Positions 28,457 to 38,722 of a stretch of DNA of 64,000 bases are shown piece after piece; the first letter of the stretch is position 1; each line of letters opens with the position of its first letter. The notes below the pieces were generated by a model. That model did not search any database. It was not told where the DNA came from and saw only the letters and a list, made by a program, of their open reading frames with translations. The stretch spans positions 1 through 64,000 of the forward strand of contig NZ_VRTT01000030.1 in assembly GCF_008017805.1 (NCBI RefSeq), given 5' to 3'. This DNA is from Paenibacillus sp. N3.4. Lineage in GTDB: Bacteria; Bacillota; Bacilli; Paenibacillales; NBRC-103111. Made by a program: the position numbers and the translations under genes.

Positions 28457-31314
28457 CTACGCCTCCCCCATCCACTGCTCTATCCTCGGTAGCATTTGCT
28501 CTGTCGTCATATGTTCAATCTTTGGTCCTGGCAGGGAATAGAGGAAGTGTTTGCCATAGTACGTATCAATAACACGAGTATCATAGATGATCACAATTCC
28601 TTTATCCGATGCCCGTCGCACCAGTCGGCCGAATCCTTGCTTAAATCGAATAACAGCCTGCGGCACTGAAAACTTCATAAATGGATTCTCATTGCGTTTT
28701 TTAATATTTTCGCATTTGGCTTCAACGAGCGGGTGGTTAGGCGGCTGGAAAGGCAATCGGATAATCGCTAGACAGCTAAGCGCGTCGCCGGGAATATCAA
28801 CGCCTTCCCAGAATGAGCTGGTGCCGAGTAGAACACACATTTTATTGTCTTGAAACATGCGAGTCAGCTTGCTGCGATTGCCGCTATCTACGCCTTGCCC
28901 AAGCACCGTAATGCCATGCGGCTTCAGAACATCCTTCATACCTGCATAGATCAGTTTCAACATTCGATTAGACGTGCACAGAATCAACATGCGTCCTTTG
29001 GTAATGAGAGCCACATCGCTTAACGATTGAATGAGTGCACCTATGAATACGGGATCACCAGAGGCTCCCTTAATCGTTGGGAAGTCACGAGGAATGACGA
29101 CCAAAGCCTGCTCGCGATAATTAAAAGGTGATGGCAGCTGGACGGTCTTCAGTTTCCCGGACTCTTCGTCCTGCGGAATAGCCAATCCTAATTGATCAGC
29201 AGAGTACTGGAATGATTTATTCACTGACAATGTCGCGGATGTCATAATAATACTATCTTTGGTTTCGAAGAAATGCTGCTGCAGCAGTGCACTCACATCT
29301 GTAGGGACGGAAAGGAGCTGCAAAGACTTCGATCTTGCAAAAGTTCCTGCCTCCATCCAGTACACATAGCCCTCATCCGTCATCTTCATGAAAAAGTGCA
29401 AGGCATCTTTATGATTGTAAAGCTCCTTCACAGTGCCATTCAGATCCGTCACAAGCCCTTGAACGCCAAAAACTTCCTGCATCTCTTTAATTTCTGCCAG
29501 CAGCTTCTCCAGAGTCCGCAGCAAATCATTGAAATTCAAATAAATGTTATCTTCCATAATGAGAAGCTCGCGCCAATTGGAAGGCAGCGTTTCTGCTTTC
29601 ATCCGCAGCACATATTGCGAGTTTTCGCTTTGGGATGGATCACTGTGGCTGGACAACAGCTCATAAAGCGATTCACTGAGCCGATCCCAATCTTCTTTGA
29701 TCTTGACAATTTTCGGAAAAACAGCGTCGATGGTCTGACACCAAACCGCGACACGCTCAGGCTGTTCATCCGATTTCTGCAACCGGAAGCGCAGCATCGG
29801 CAATTGGCCGCTGCGATTATCTTTGTACAGCCATAGCAAGGAATGGTAAAAGGCCGAAGCATGCAATTCGATGCCCAGATGCTTGCTCGCCACTTCTTCA
29901 AAATGATGAGCCTCATCGATGACAAGGTGTTTATAAGCAGGTAGAAGGCGATTCTCAGCCTTCATGTCTGTAAAAAGGAGGGAATGGTTCGTGATCACCA
30001 CATCCGCCGTATTGGCGTCATTGCGTGCGCGATGATAGAAGCATTTCTTATACCATGGGCACATGCGGTTTAAACAGGAATCGGTGTCACTGGCAACCGT
30101 ATACCAGAACTGCGCGCCTTTATTTCCGAAATGCAGCTCTTCTTCATCCCCATGCTCAGTCTCACTTAACCATACGACCATCTGGGCCGCCGTAATTGGA
30201 TCTTCTTTGCCATTCTCATAATCGCGTGTTGTCAGCTTGGTCTCGAATTTACGCAAGCATAAGTAATGACTGCGTCCTTTAAGAACGGCTGCCTTGAATG
30301 GTACAGGAAAAATTTCTTTCAACAACGGGATATCCCGCTCTCGAAGCTGCTCCTGTAAATTGATGGTATGTGTGGAAACGATCACTTTCTTCTCATACTT
30401 AATCCCATAATAGATCGAAGGAATTAAGTATCCAAGCGATTTTCCAGTTCCTGTTCCCGCTTCAATCATCAAATGCTGATCGTCCTCAAGCGACTTCTCC
30501 ACTTCTCGAATCATCTGTTCTTGCGATTCACGATCCTCGAAGATTTCAAATTTTTCTTGGAGCGCGGTTTTTATCTGCTTGTGAAAATCCGCAAACGATG
30601 CTCCCAGACCGTCTTCATCGCTTTCCTTGCGTAAATCTTCCTCATCGCCCCAGTCGCTTACGTTGATCGTAAACTGTCTGAAATAGCGATTTGTATCCAT
30701 GTCCACACTCGTGATTGATTCTTTATACAAACAAATTTCGTCCAAAAACCAACCTAAATCACTGGCACCGCTTTCGAAAATGTGATGAAGCCGTTGCACG
30801 GTTAATAACGGTAAGCTTAACAAACGCTCCATACAAATTATCCAGATCAGCGCCGTCACCTCAGCATCGCTATCTGCTTGATGCGGCCTTTCGTGATCAA
30901 TACCGAATAAAGCAGCTACCATGCTGAGCTGCAAGCTGGAAATCGAAGGAAATAGGACGCGAAGCATATCCATTGTATCCAGAACTCGTCCTGAAAATGG
31001 CGGGTAGCCTGTATAGGTAAGCCCTTTTTGCAAAAGGACAAATCAAAGGAAACATGATGCCCGACCAGCACGCAATCAAATAACAAAGGAAACATTTCGG
31101 ACATCACTTGATCTAAAGAAGGAGCATCCGCTACCATCTCTTCCGTAATGCCGGTAAGTGTTGTAATCGAAGAAGGTATACCAATCCCTGGTTTGACCAA
31201 AGAAGTATACCTATCAACGATCTGAAATTGATCTATAATGACGAGCCCAACCTGAATGATCTCATCCGCAGGCTGACTTCCTGTCGTTTCAAAATCCAAA
31301 ACTGCAAATTTCAT
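28457..31314 (-). pseudogene. dinG: ATP-dependent helicase with exonuclease domain, DinG/YoaA type, frameshifted by one base
   Basis: An N-terminal DEDDh 3'-5' exonuclease (about residues 1-165) is fused to an XPD-like superfamily 2 helicase. Exonuclease motifs are FAVLDFETTG, HHVSFDLSF and HQADSDAEV. Helicase motifs are Walker A IEAGTGTGKS and the DEAH box LVIDEAHHFEE. Four cysteines follow the C-x60-C-x4-C-x5-C pattern of iron-sulphur helicases. The frame breaks at about 31025-31033, where TCCTTTTGC should be TCCTTTTTGC to read FDLSFLQKGLTYTGYPP. Repaired length is about 952 residues. The start at 31314 (MKFAVLDFE) was chosen by similarity; a TTG five codons earlier sits too close to AAGGGA. 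Confidence 0.9.
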
Positions 31315-31404
31315 GACGTGTACATTCAATCCCTTCGTCCCGCACTTCTCCTAGCATACCAAATCTCATTAGGAAAAGGGAATACCTAGTTAGCCACTTC
31401 GGTT

Positions 31405-31998
31405 TTAGGATTCGTCCAGATTGATCAGCGGCTCCATACAAGAAGGATCAGTATGGTACGCTTTTTGAAAAAATTCAAAGGCCTTTTCCATATTCTGATT
31501 CTGCACTTGAATACAGCCCATTGCATTGTAGGAAATAGCCTTCATCTTCGAATCGTCGGTCAAGGGAAGGAGAAAGCGGAAATGTTGATAAGCTTCTCCG
31601 AATTCGCCTTTCCGCAAATGACCCATAGCTAGATAAACCCGGGCTAATAAGAAGTCCGGCTGTTTCGCAATCAGCATTTCGAACTGCTTGATCGCCTGAT
31701 CGTACATGTATAGCTTGTAGTAACCCTGCCCTCTCATGAATTCATCCGATTGCTTACCGGATACATCGAGATCCATCAGCTCATCATGAAGGGTTTGGGT
31801 ATTGCTTGGCACCGCCCCATAAAACTTTCCCAGCTTCTCCTCAAAAAGCAGCCATGCCTCGATGAATTCGTCACTCATCGTTTTCAAAACTTGCAGTTGT
31901 TCGTCCAGCTCCGCCTTTTTTTCCACGTCACTTGTCGGATATTCTTTTTGGATTTCTTCCAAAACTTCGTTCATTGTGGAAAATAAATGCTTAAACAT
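31405..31998 (-). CDS. Tetratricopeptide-repeat protein
   Basis: A 197-residue cytoplasmic protein. The N-terminal 85 residues are helical and rich in Glu and Lys. The C-terminal part has about three TPR-like repeats, for example YYKLYMYDQAIKQFEMLIAKQP and AKAFEFF-type helices. No enzymatic motif is visible. It is probably a scaffold or chaperone. Start: ATG at 31998 with AAGGTGG upstream; a GTG four codons earlier is possible. It lies between panD and dinG on the same strand. Confidence 0.75.
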   Translation of the reverse strand: MFKHLFSTMNEVLEEIQKEYPTSDVEKKAELDEQLQVLKTMSDEFIEAWLLFEEKLGKFYGAVPSNTQTLHDELMDLDVSGKQSDEFMRGQGYYKLYMYDQAIKQFEMLIAKQPDFLLARVYLAMGHLRKGEFGEAYQHFRFLLPLTDDSKMKAISYNAMGCIQVQNQNMEKAFEFFQKAYHTDPSCMEPLINLDES

Positions 31999-32078
31999 TT
32001 GGCATCCCACCTTTGCTTCGAAAGCTTATCCTCATTCTTTGTAAACAGCGCCGATTTCATGCATGGTTAAACAGTAAG

Positions 32079-32462
32079 TTAAAGGACGGTGGAATGCGCT
32101 TCTTCTTTCAGCAGCTGCGCTACTTGGTTGTTAGCTCCCATAATGGCAATCGTCGGATGATGCGTTTTGGCTTCTTCTTCTGTCATCATGGCGTACGAAA
32201 TAATGATCACGGTATCCCCAGTTTGCACCAAGCGGGCAGCGGCTCCATTCAAACAAATTACGCCTGTGCCGCGGGGACCGGGAATAATGTAAGTTTCGAG
32301 TCGGGCACCATTGTTGTTATTGACAATTTGCACCTTCTCATTCGGATACATATCAACGAGATCAAGTAAGTCCTCATCAATGGTAATGCTTCCGATATAG
32401 TTTAAATTAGCTTCCGTAACGGTCGCGCGGTGGATTTTAGCTTTCATCATTGTACGAAACAT
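32079..32462 (-). CDS. panD: Aspartate 1-decarboxylase
   Basis: Makes beta-alanine for pantothenate from aspartate. It has 127 residues. Self-cleavage between Gly24 and Ser25 in YIGSIT would generate the pyruvoyl cofactor. The proton-transfer region includes [12 protein letters not shown]. Start: ATG with AGGAAGTG upstream, four bases after the panC stop. It is the third gene of panB-panC-panD. Confidence 0.95.
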   Translation of the reverse strand: MFRTMMKAKIHRATVTEANLNYIGSITIDEDLLDLVDMYPNEKVQIVNNNNGARLETYIIPGPRGTGVICLNGAAARLVQTGDTVIIISYAMMTEEEAKTHHPTIAIMGANNQVAQLLKEEAHSTVL

Positions 32463-32466
32463 AACG

Positions 32467-33354
32467 TCACTTCCTAACTTGTAAAATCAGATTATCAATA
32501 AGACGGGTTTTGCCGAATTTAACCGCTAACGCAATAATAATGGTGTCATCGTCTGAAGAGCTAACAGCTTCAAGCGGTTCTAACGACGGATAGGATAAAA
32601 CTTCCACGTAGTCGATGACCGCCAGCGGCGCAGTCTCAATATGACGGCTTACCTTGCTAATCAGTTGTTCCGAAGTAAACAACCGGTTGGATTCCACAAA
32701 CGCCTTGGCTTGCATAAGCGACTGGGATAACACAAGTGCTTGCTCCCGTTCCTCTTTAGAAAGATAAACATTTCGAGAGCTCATTGCAAGCCCATCAGCT
32801 TCGCGTAAGATTGGGCAAGGCACGATTTCGACATCCAAATTAAGATCAAAGACCATCTGCTCAATAACCGCAATTTGCTGTGCATCCTTGAGACCGAAAA
32901 AAGCCTGATCCGGCTGAACAATATGAAACAGCTTGCTGACGACAGTTGCTACGCCATCAAAATGCCCGGGGCGAGAAGCCCCGCATAAACGCGCCGTGAC
33001 ACCTTCAACGCTCACTATTGTTCGGTTTGCCGAAGGATACATCTCCTTGACATCCGGCATGAAAACCAGATCAACCCCGGATGCTTCCGCCAGTTCAAGA
33101 TCTCTTTCGGTATTCCGCGGATAGCGCTCAAAATCTTCGCCTGGTCCGAATTGTAACGGATTAACAAAAATACTTAGAACGACAAGACCGCTCTGCTCTC
33201 GCGCTTTTCGCAGCAAACTGGCATGCCCTTCATGCAAATATCCCATCGTAGGGACGAATCCTACAGATTGGTCATTTATCCGACGATATTCCCTAATGCG
33301 CGTGCGTAATTCAGTAATGGTATGAACCACTTCCATGGTCTGGATCGCTTTCAT
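32467..33354 (-). CDS. panC: Pantothenate synthetase
   Basis: ATP-dependent condensation of pantoate and beta-alanine. It has 295 residues. The HIGH-like motif is in [16 protein letters not shown] and the KMSKS-like motif is [10 protein letters not shown]. Start: ATG at 33354, ten bases after a GGAG. A GTG at 33363 overlapping the panB stop is the alternative. It is the middle gene of panB-panC-panD. Confidence 0.95.
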   Translation of the reverse strand: MKAIQTMEVVHTITELRTRIREYRRINDQSVGFVPTMGYLHEGHASLLRKAREQSGLVVLSIFVNPLQFGPGEDFERYPRNTERDLELAEASGVDLVFMPDVKEMYPSANRTIVSVEGVTARLCGASRPGHFDGVATVVSKLFHIVQPDQAFFGLKDAQQIAVIEQMVFDLNLDVEIVPCPILREADGLAMSSRNVYLSKEEREQALVLSQSLMQAKAFVESNRLFTSEQLISKVSRHIETAPLAVIDYVEVLSYPSLEPLEAVSSSDDDTIIIALAVKFGKTRLIDNLILQVRK

Positions 33355-33362
33355 AGCTGTCA

Positions 33363-34214
33363 CTACTCCTTGTCACCGTATAAGTACTCCACAACATCAT
33401 TATCCATGTGAAAGGTGTGTTCCGGCGCAGGGAATGCGCGTGACTTTACTTCCTTCACATATTCACCGATGCCGGCACGAATCGTTTCTCCAATATTCGC
33501 ATATGCTTTGACAAACTTTCTTGTCGCACTATCAGAACCATACTGAAGCAAATCATGGAAAACAAGCACTTGACCGTCACAATGGCCGGATCCGATACCG
33601 ATGACGGGAATGGACAGCTCTTTGGTTATCCAAGCAGCAAGTTCTTCCGTCACCAGCTCCAAAACAATCGCAAATGCGCCAGCTTCCTCAAGGGCCTTTG
33701 CATCGCTCAACAGCTTTTCCGCTTGTTCGGAGCTTCGGCCTTGTACACGAAAACCGCCAAGTTGGTGAACAGATTGGGGTGTTAAACCCAAGTGTCCTAC
33801 AACGGGAACACCAGCTTGCGTAATAGCTCTTACCGTCTCCGCAATTTCGGCTCCGCCTTCAAGTTTTACCGCTTTGGCTCCGCCTTCTTGCATGATGCGG
33901 GCAACTCCTTGAAACGTTGCTTCCAGGCTGCTGTGGTAGGTCAGAAATGGCATATCCGCTACGATAAAGGTATGACCGGCTCCACGAACCACCGCGCGCG
34001 TATGATACACGATATCGTCCAATGTGACAGGCAGTGTGGAATCATAACCCAGTACCACGTTTCCTAACGAATCTCCGACGAGAATCATATCAATGCCAGC
34101 TTCTTCGGATAATCGGGCGGAAGGATAGTCGTAGGCAGTTACCATGGTAATAGGTACACCATCCTGCTTCATTTTTCTCATCTTCGCTGTCGTCAGTGCT
34201 TTGCGTTGTTCCAT
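33363..34214 (-). CDS. panB: 3-methyl-2-oxobutanoate hydroxymethyltransferase
   Basis: Makes ketopantoate from 2-ketoisovalerate and methylene-THF. It has 283 residues from ATG 34214 (MEQRKALTTAKMRKMK). The family motifs VTAYDYPSARLSEEAG, ILVGDSLGNVVLGYDSTLPV and VVGHLGLTPQSV are present. An ATG seven codons upstream is also in frame. The chosen start has GGGA at good spacing, but neither is clear-cut. It is the first gene of the pantothenate operon. Confidence 0.95.
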   Translation of the reverse strand: MEQRKALTTAKMRKMKQDGVPITMVTAYDYPSARLSEEAGIDMILVGDSLGNVVLGYDSTLPVTLDDIVYHTRAVVRGAGHTFIVADMPFLTYHSSLEATFQGVARIMQEGGAKAVKLEGGAEIAETVRAITQAGVPVVGHLGLTPQSVHQLGGFRVQGRSSEQAEKLLSDAKALEEAGAFAIVLELVTEELAAWITKELSIPVIGIGSGHCDGQVLVFHDLLQYGSDSATRKFVKAYANIGETIRAGIGEYVKEVKSRAFPAPEHTFHMDNDVVEYLYGDKE

Positions 34215-34235
34215 CTTGAATCCCAACTTCCTCAT

Positions 34236-34455
34236 ATAAAATAAAAAACCTCTTAGCTAAGAGCTAAAAGGATCGCGTGCAGAAAGAATCCAATGATCCT
34301 TCTGTCTCGGTCCGCAAGGCTCAGAGCAGAATCCAACATCTTGTTTCATGTTATTATTCCAATATCATCCCACATGTCATACAGGTAGAGTGCCGCTCCG
34401 GATGGATGCCGCCTCGCTTATAATTATATCAAAAACGGTTCACTTTGGGTACCAT
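34236..34455 (-). promoter_or_regulatory. panB leader with hairpin and T run
   Basis: The 220-bp gap between birA and panB holds a TATAAT (34423-34428 on the minus strand) without a clear -35. Just before panB there is a self-complementary CTCTTAGCTAAGAG (about 34251-34264) followed by a T-rich tract. The latter could be an attenuator. No known riboswitch consensus was recognised. Confidence 0.3.
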
Positions 34456-35424
34456 TTACTTCAATTCGATATCTCCTGAATAGACCTTTATTTTCTCGCC
34501 TGTATTCGTAATAACCGTTAACGCGCCTGAATCGTCTAATGAATCTGCTATACCTTCAACCAAACCGGAAGACGTATGCGTACGAATCTTTCGTTTTAAA
34601 GTGACACTTAGCGCTTCCCAAAGAAGTCGAATCGGTGCAAAGCCCTTATCGATATAGAGGGCATAAAGCTCTTCAAATTCCAATAGAAAGGTTTGGACAA
34701 GGCTTTCCCTTGAAATGTCTGTACCCGTTTCGATGGCTAAAGAAGTAGCAATCGGTCGGAGTTGTTCGGGATAGTCTTCCCGTTTTAAATTCACGCTGAT
34801 TCCAATTCCGGCAATGACATATTTCAATCTTTCATCTTCTCCGCTGCTCTCCAATAAAATGCCGCTAACTTTTTTCCCGTTAATCAAAAGATCATTCGGC
34901 CACTTGATGCCGATATCGACACGGCATACTTTTTGAATGGCGCGACAAAGGGCAACAGCGCTGAGCAGCGTCAACTGCGGCATGAAATAGACAGGAATGC
35001 GCGGTGTCAGCACCAAACTCATCCATATCCCTTTACCCGCCGGAGAATGCCAAGAGCGGCCCATTCGACCTCTTCCCGATGATTGTGCTTCTGCCAATAC
35101 CAACGTGCCCTCAGAAGCTCCTGAAGCGACCAGAGCGTGGGCGATCGTCTGAGTCGAGTCTACCTCGCCGTAAATATGAAGATTATGTCCGAGCACTTTC
35201 GTTTTCAAACCGCTCAGCAATTCTTTAACTTGCCATTTGTCCGGCTTACTGACCAGACGGTATCCTTTGCGCGGAGCAGCCTCAAATTCATAGCCAGCGC
35301 CTCGCAGCTCCTCAATATGCTTCCAAATCGCTGTACGGCTAACGTTCAGTCTTCGGCTAATCTCCTCTCCGGAAACATACGCGTCGGGAAATTCCTGAAA
35401 CAGCTCTAATATACGTTCATTCAT
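34456..35424 (-). CDS. birA: Bifunctional biotin operon repressor / biotin-[acetyl-CoA-carboxylase] ligase
   Basis: Attaches biotin to the carboxyl carrier protein and represses biotin genes. It has 322 residues. An N-terminal winged helix (about 1-60, with RRLNVSRTAIWKHIEELR) indicates the regulator form. The ligase domain has SSGRGRMGRSWHSP, the biotinyl-AMP loop, and GIKWPNDLLINGKKVSGIL with the active-site lysine. A C-terminal SH3-like domain follows. It lies between cca and panB, as in B. subtilis. Confidence 0.95.
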   Translation of the reverse strand: MNERILELFQEFPDAYVSGEEISRRLNVSRTAIWKHIEELRGAGYEFEAAPRKGYRLVSKPDKWQVKELLSGLKTKVLGHNLHIYGEVDSTQTIAHALVASGASEGTLVLAEAQSSGRGRMGRSWHSPAGKGIWMSLVLTPRIPVYFMPQLTLLSAVALCRAIQKVCRVDIGIKWPNDLLINGKKVSGILLESSGEDERLKYVIAGIGISVNLKREDYPEQLRPIATSLAIETGTDISRESLVQTFLLEFEELYALYIDKGFAPIRLLWEALSVTLKRKIRTHTSSGLVEGIADSLDDSGALTVITNTGEKIKVYSGDIELK

Positions 35425-35461
35425 TCGATTTCACTCGCGATCTATTCGATAATTTATCATG

Positions 35462-35505
35462 AAAAAAGCCGCGAAGACGCTAGTTAACTCGCATCACGCG
35501 CGGCA
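35462..35505 (-). terminator. cca terminator spanning the stop codon
   Basis: GCCGCG and CGCGGC pair across about 25 bases that include the cca stop, and TTTTTTC follows on the minus strand. The long loop makes it weaker than others in the window. Confidence 0.5.
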
Positions 35506-36803
35506 TTTAATAAAGTGTGGCGCTCGTTCGGAATATCTCCGAGCGCCGCTTTTTCGAGCAGCTGCTGCAGCAGCCTACCCATCCATGGGCCTGGCTGCTG
35601 ATCCAGTTCCTCGGCCAAATCCGTGCCGGTGACGGCAAGTTCCTTCAAGCTGAAGCAGGGAACCTCGCTCAGCCAGATCTCTCCGCCGCGCAGCAGCTCC
35701 GGGGCGGCAGCTTGCAGGAAGCGCGCGAGCTCGCCACGCGCTTCCTGCTCCTGCGGCAGCACGCTCAGCAGCCGCAGCAAGGCGCGTGCCGCCAAAGCGC
35801 CATGGCGCACCGCGCCAAGCTTCCAGACCCGCTCCAGCTGAGCCAGGTCCGTGCTCGAGGCAGCGGCGTCATGGGACGCGCCGCCTAAATCAAGCTGCGC
35901 GGCGATAGCCTCGCGCAGGGACAGCACTGCTGTTACCGCGTCCGCATCGGCGCGGGAGAAGGTCAGCTCCTGAAGTGCCTTGCGGACGGTGTCCGCGGGC
36001 ACTTCCAGGAGCATCAGCAGCATGGACCAGCGGTCATGCTGCCAATCTAGCGCGCTGACAACGTCCAGCGCAGCATCACAGGCGAGCCAATTCTCAAAAG
36101 GCAGCGGAAGCTGCTTTTTGAGATGAGCTAGAAGCCCGCTCGCCAGCAGCAAGCGCACAGCGCGAGCTGGGTTCGGGCCTTCCACCATGCGCTGCAGCTC
36201 GCTTCGCACGCGCTCCATCGCAATATGGCGCAGGAGCGGAGCATTCGCTAGCAGCGCCCCCCAAGTGCCAGCCTCAATCTCCAAGTCATAGGTTGAGGCG
36301 AAACGAATGCAGCGCAGCATGCGCAGCGCATCTTCGCCGAATCGCTCCTCCGCGACGCCCACACAGCGGAGGATACCTGCTTCCAAATCCTTTTGTCCAG
36401 CAAATGGATCCAGCACCATACCCGCGCCGTCCATCGCCATCGCGTTCATCGTGAAATCCCGCCGCTTCAAATCTTCTGTCAAATCCGAGATGTAAACAAC
36501 GGAGGAAGGACGGCGGAAGCCTTCATACTGCTCCTCCTTGCGAAACGTCGTCACTTCATACGTCCCTTGCGCCAAGATGACGGTTACCGTGCCATGCTGC
36601 AGCCCTGTCGGCGCCGTTCTCGGAAAACACGACATCACTTGTTCAGGCAATGCAGAGGTAGCAATGTCGATATCCTTAATTGCTCTTCCCAGCACAGCGT
36701 CACGCACGCAGCCACCAACGAGATAAGCATCATACCCCGCTTCTGCCAGCTGTGAAAGCACGAAGGCTGCGCCGCGATCATTTACTTTTGTTTCCATAGC
36801 CAT
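35484..36803 (-). CDS. cca: CCA tRNA nucleotidyltransferase
   Basis: Adds or repairs the 3' CCA end of tRNAs. It has 439 residues. Class II polymerase-beta-type motifs are LVGGCVRDAVLGR (28-40), the catalytic DID (44-46) and RRDFTMNAMA. The RNA-binding neck follows with ERFGEDALRMLRCIRFAS. The C-terminal half is Ala/Leu-rich and its DNA is clearly more GC-rich than the neighbours. Start: M-A-M-E, where the first or third codon could be used. Confidence 0.93.
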   Translation of the reverse strand: MAMETKVNDRGAAFVLSQLAEAGYDAYLVGGCVRDAVLGRAIKDIDIATSALPEQVMSCFPRTAPTGLQHGTVTVILAQGTYEVTTFRKEEQYEGFRRPSSVVYISDLTEDLKRRDFTMNAMAMDGAGMVLDPFAGQKDLEAGILRCVGVAEERFGEDALRMLRCIRFASTYDLEIEAGTWGALLANAPLLRHIAMERVRSELQRMVEGPNPARAVRLLLASGLLAHLKKQLPLPFENWLACDAALDVVSALDWQHDRWSMLLMLLEVPADTVRKALQELTFSRADADAVTAVLSLREAIAAQLDLGGASHDAAASSTDLAQLERVWKLGAVRHGALAARALLRLLSVLPQEQEARGELARFLQAAAPELLRGGEIWLSEVPCFSLKELAVTGTDLAEELDQQPGPWMGRLLQQLLEKAALGDIPNERHTLLNAARDAS

Positions 36804-36836
36804 TCAAACCGTTGCTCCTAACCCTGCCTCTTCCTT

Positions 36837-38009
36837 TTACTGACAAGAAGAAGCCGTAATCCGATGTGATTCGGGAAGTGTTCTTCCCAGCACACGATAA
36901 TAGATTTCCTCATATTGAACCGTAGTAATATCATTACAGAACGTATGTCGCGCGCGTGTAAGACAGTTTTGGACCACTTGTTCATAAAGAACATGGTTGC
37001 TGAGCAATTGAACCGCATAGTCGGCCATTTTGTCCGTATCGCCCACATCGGCTAAATATCCGGTTTCCCCATGTGTGATGAGCTCGGGTATTCCTCCGGC
37101 GTTGGAACCAATCGTAGGCACCCCGCAGGCCATTGCTTCAAGTGCAACTAGCCCGAAGCTTTCTTTCTCTGAAGGGAGCAGCATGAGATCCGCCAATGAA
37201 ATAACCTGCGCCACATCGTCTTGCTTGCCACAGAAGGTTACTTTATCAGTAAGTCCAAGTTCCTTCACTTTTGAAATCATTTTAGAAAGATCCGGTCCTT
37301 CACCAACGAATAAAAGACGTGAGGGTATCTTTCTGCTCACTTTAGCAAAAATGTCGATAACGTCCTGAACACGTTTAACTGGCCTAAAGTTTGAGATATG
37401 AATGAGAATTTTCTCATCTGGTCTCGCAAACTCACCTCTAAGCTTCGTGATATCACGCGGGTAATACACCCTTTTATCTACAAAGTTGTATGTTAAATCG
37501 ATATCACGGTCAATATCCAATAATTCCCTAGTTTCTTTAATTAAATCCTTCGAAACAGCCGTAACGGCGTCACTTTCATTTATCGCATACCGAATCAAGT
37601 CAGAAATCGATTGATCCTGTCCTAGCACGGTGATATCGGTCCCGTGAAGCGTGGTCACAACCTTCAGTTTACTCCCTACCATTTGTTTCGCCAGCAGCGC
37701 ACAAACCGCATGAGGAATGGCATAGTGGACATGAAGTAAGTCTAGTTCCTCCATTTTCGCCACTTGCGCCAATTTGCTTGCCAGTGACAAATCATAGGGT
37801 GGATAACGGAATACATAGTATTGGCTGACTTCCACTTCGTGATAAAAAATATTTTTATGAAATTTACCCAGACGAAAAGGCATGCTGTGGGTAATAAAAT
37901 GAACCTCGTGACCTTTCTCGGCAAGCAGCTTGCCAAGCTCTGTCGCAACAACGCCTGATCCCCCTAATGTCGGGTAACAGGTTATCCCTATTTTTAGCTT
38001 CTCGCTCAT
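36837..38009 (-). CDS. bshA: N-acetyl-alpha-D-glucosaminyl L-malate synthase
   Basis: First step of bacillithiol synthesis: a retaining GT-B glycosyltransferase joining GlcNAc from UDP-GlcNAc to malate. It has 390 residues. Motifs are CYPTLGGSGVVATELGKLLA at the N-terminus, DLLHVHYAIPHA, and the donor-site ESFGLVALEAMACGVPTIG. The gene lies downstream of bshB1 with a 19-bp gap and upstream of cca, the order known from B. subtilis. Confidence 0.95.
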   Translation of the reverse strand: MSEKLKIGITCYPTLGGSGVVATELGKLLAEKGHEVHFITHSMPFRLGKFHKNIFYHEVEVSQYYVFRYPPYDLSLASKLAQVAKMEELDLLHVHYAIPHAVCALLAKQMVGSKLKVVTTLHGTDITVLGQDQSISDLIRYAINESDAVTAVSKDLIKETRELLDIDRDIDLTYNFVDKRVYYPRDITKLRGEFARPDEKILIHISNFRPVKRVQDVIDIFAKVSRKIPSRLLFVGEGPDLSKMISKVKELGLTDKVTFCGKQDDVAQVISLADLMLLPSEKESFGLVALEAMACGVPTIGSNAGGIPELITHGETGYLADVGDTDKMADYAVQLLSNHVLYEQVVQNCLTRARHTFCNDITTVQYEEIYYRVLGRTLPESHRITASSCQ

Positions 38010-38028
38010 CGTTTACCTCTTTTCCAGA

Positions 38029-38721
38029 TCAATCGAAGCGATCTACCAATAGCGGCAGTTTGGAAACGAATCCTTCCGCATAAGTGATCATGCGTTTCTG
38101 ACCCATGAGTCGATCCCGAGCCTCCACACGCTCTACATAACCTTGGTTAAGTGGCGTAGCCACCGTACCTTGACCGGTTATAAACTGCGAACGATAGGCG
38201 CTCAGCGCAGCAATCTTCTTATCGTAATGATCGGACACGTTTACCAAAAGATCTGCTTCATAGACATCATTTATAAAATAAAAGAACAGTTGCTCTACAA
38301 GTACGGCTTCTGATTCCGGTGCATATTTACGCAGTTTTGCATTGAAAACGGCTTCTTGCAGCAGTTGTGAACAAGCGACATGGTCAGGATGACGATCCTG
38401 CCAATAAGGCGCGAAGACGATTTTGGGTTTGTGCTTGCGTATTTCCAAGGTAATTTGCTCGATATGGGCGGGTGTTAACGCTAATCCCCGATCGGGCAAG
38501 CCAAGATTGGAACGCATGGCTACGCCCAAAATTCGAGCTGCTTGCTCTGCTTCTTCCTTCCGCGTTTCCACGGTTCCATTGGATGACATCTCTGCATAAG
38601 TGAGGTCGCAAAGTCCTACTCGATAACCCAGAGCGGTATGTTTCGCGATCGTAGCTCCCATACCGATTTCAGCATCATCCGCATGTGCGCCAAATATAAG
38701 AATATCTAAGGATTCACTCAT
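38029..38721 (-). CDS. bshB1: Bacillithiol biosynthesis deacetylase
   Basis: A zinc-dependent LmbE-like deacetylase that removes the acetyl group from GlcNAc-malate. It has 230 residues from ATG 38721 (MSESLDILIFGAHADDAE). The zinc site is in GAHADDAEIGMG plus a His in DRHPDHV. An 18-residue upstream extension would overlap mgsA and is not typical. It starts one base after the mgsA stop and is coupled to bshA. Confidence 0.93.
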   Translation of the reverse strand: MSESLDILIFGAHADDAEIGMGATIAKHTALGYRVGLCDLTYAEMSSNGTVETRKEEAEQAARILGVAMRSNLGLPDRGLALTPAHIEQITLEIRKHKPKIVFAPYWQDRHPDHVACSQLLQEAVFNAKLRKYAPESEAVLVEQLFFYFINDVYEADLLVNVSDHYDKKIAALSAYRSQFITGQGTVATPLNQGYVERVEARDRLMGQKRMITYAEGFVSKLPLLVDRFD

Positions 38722-38722
38722 G

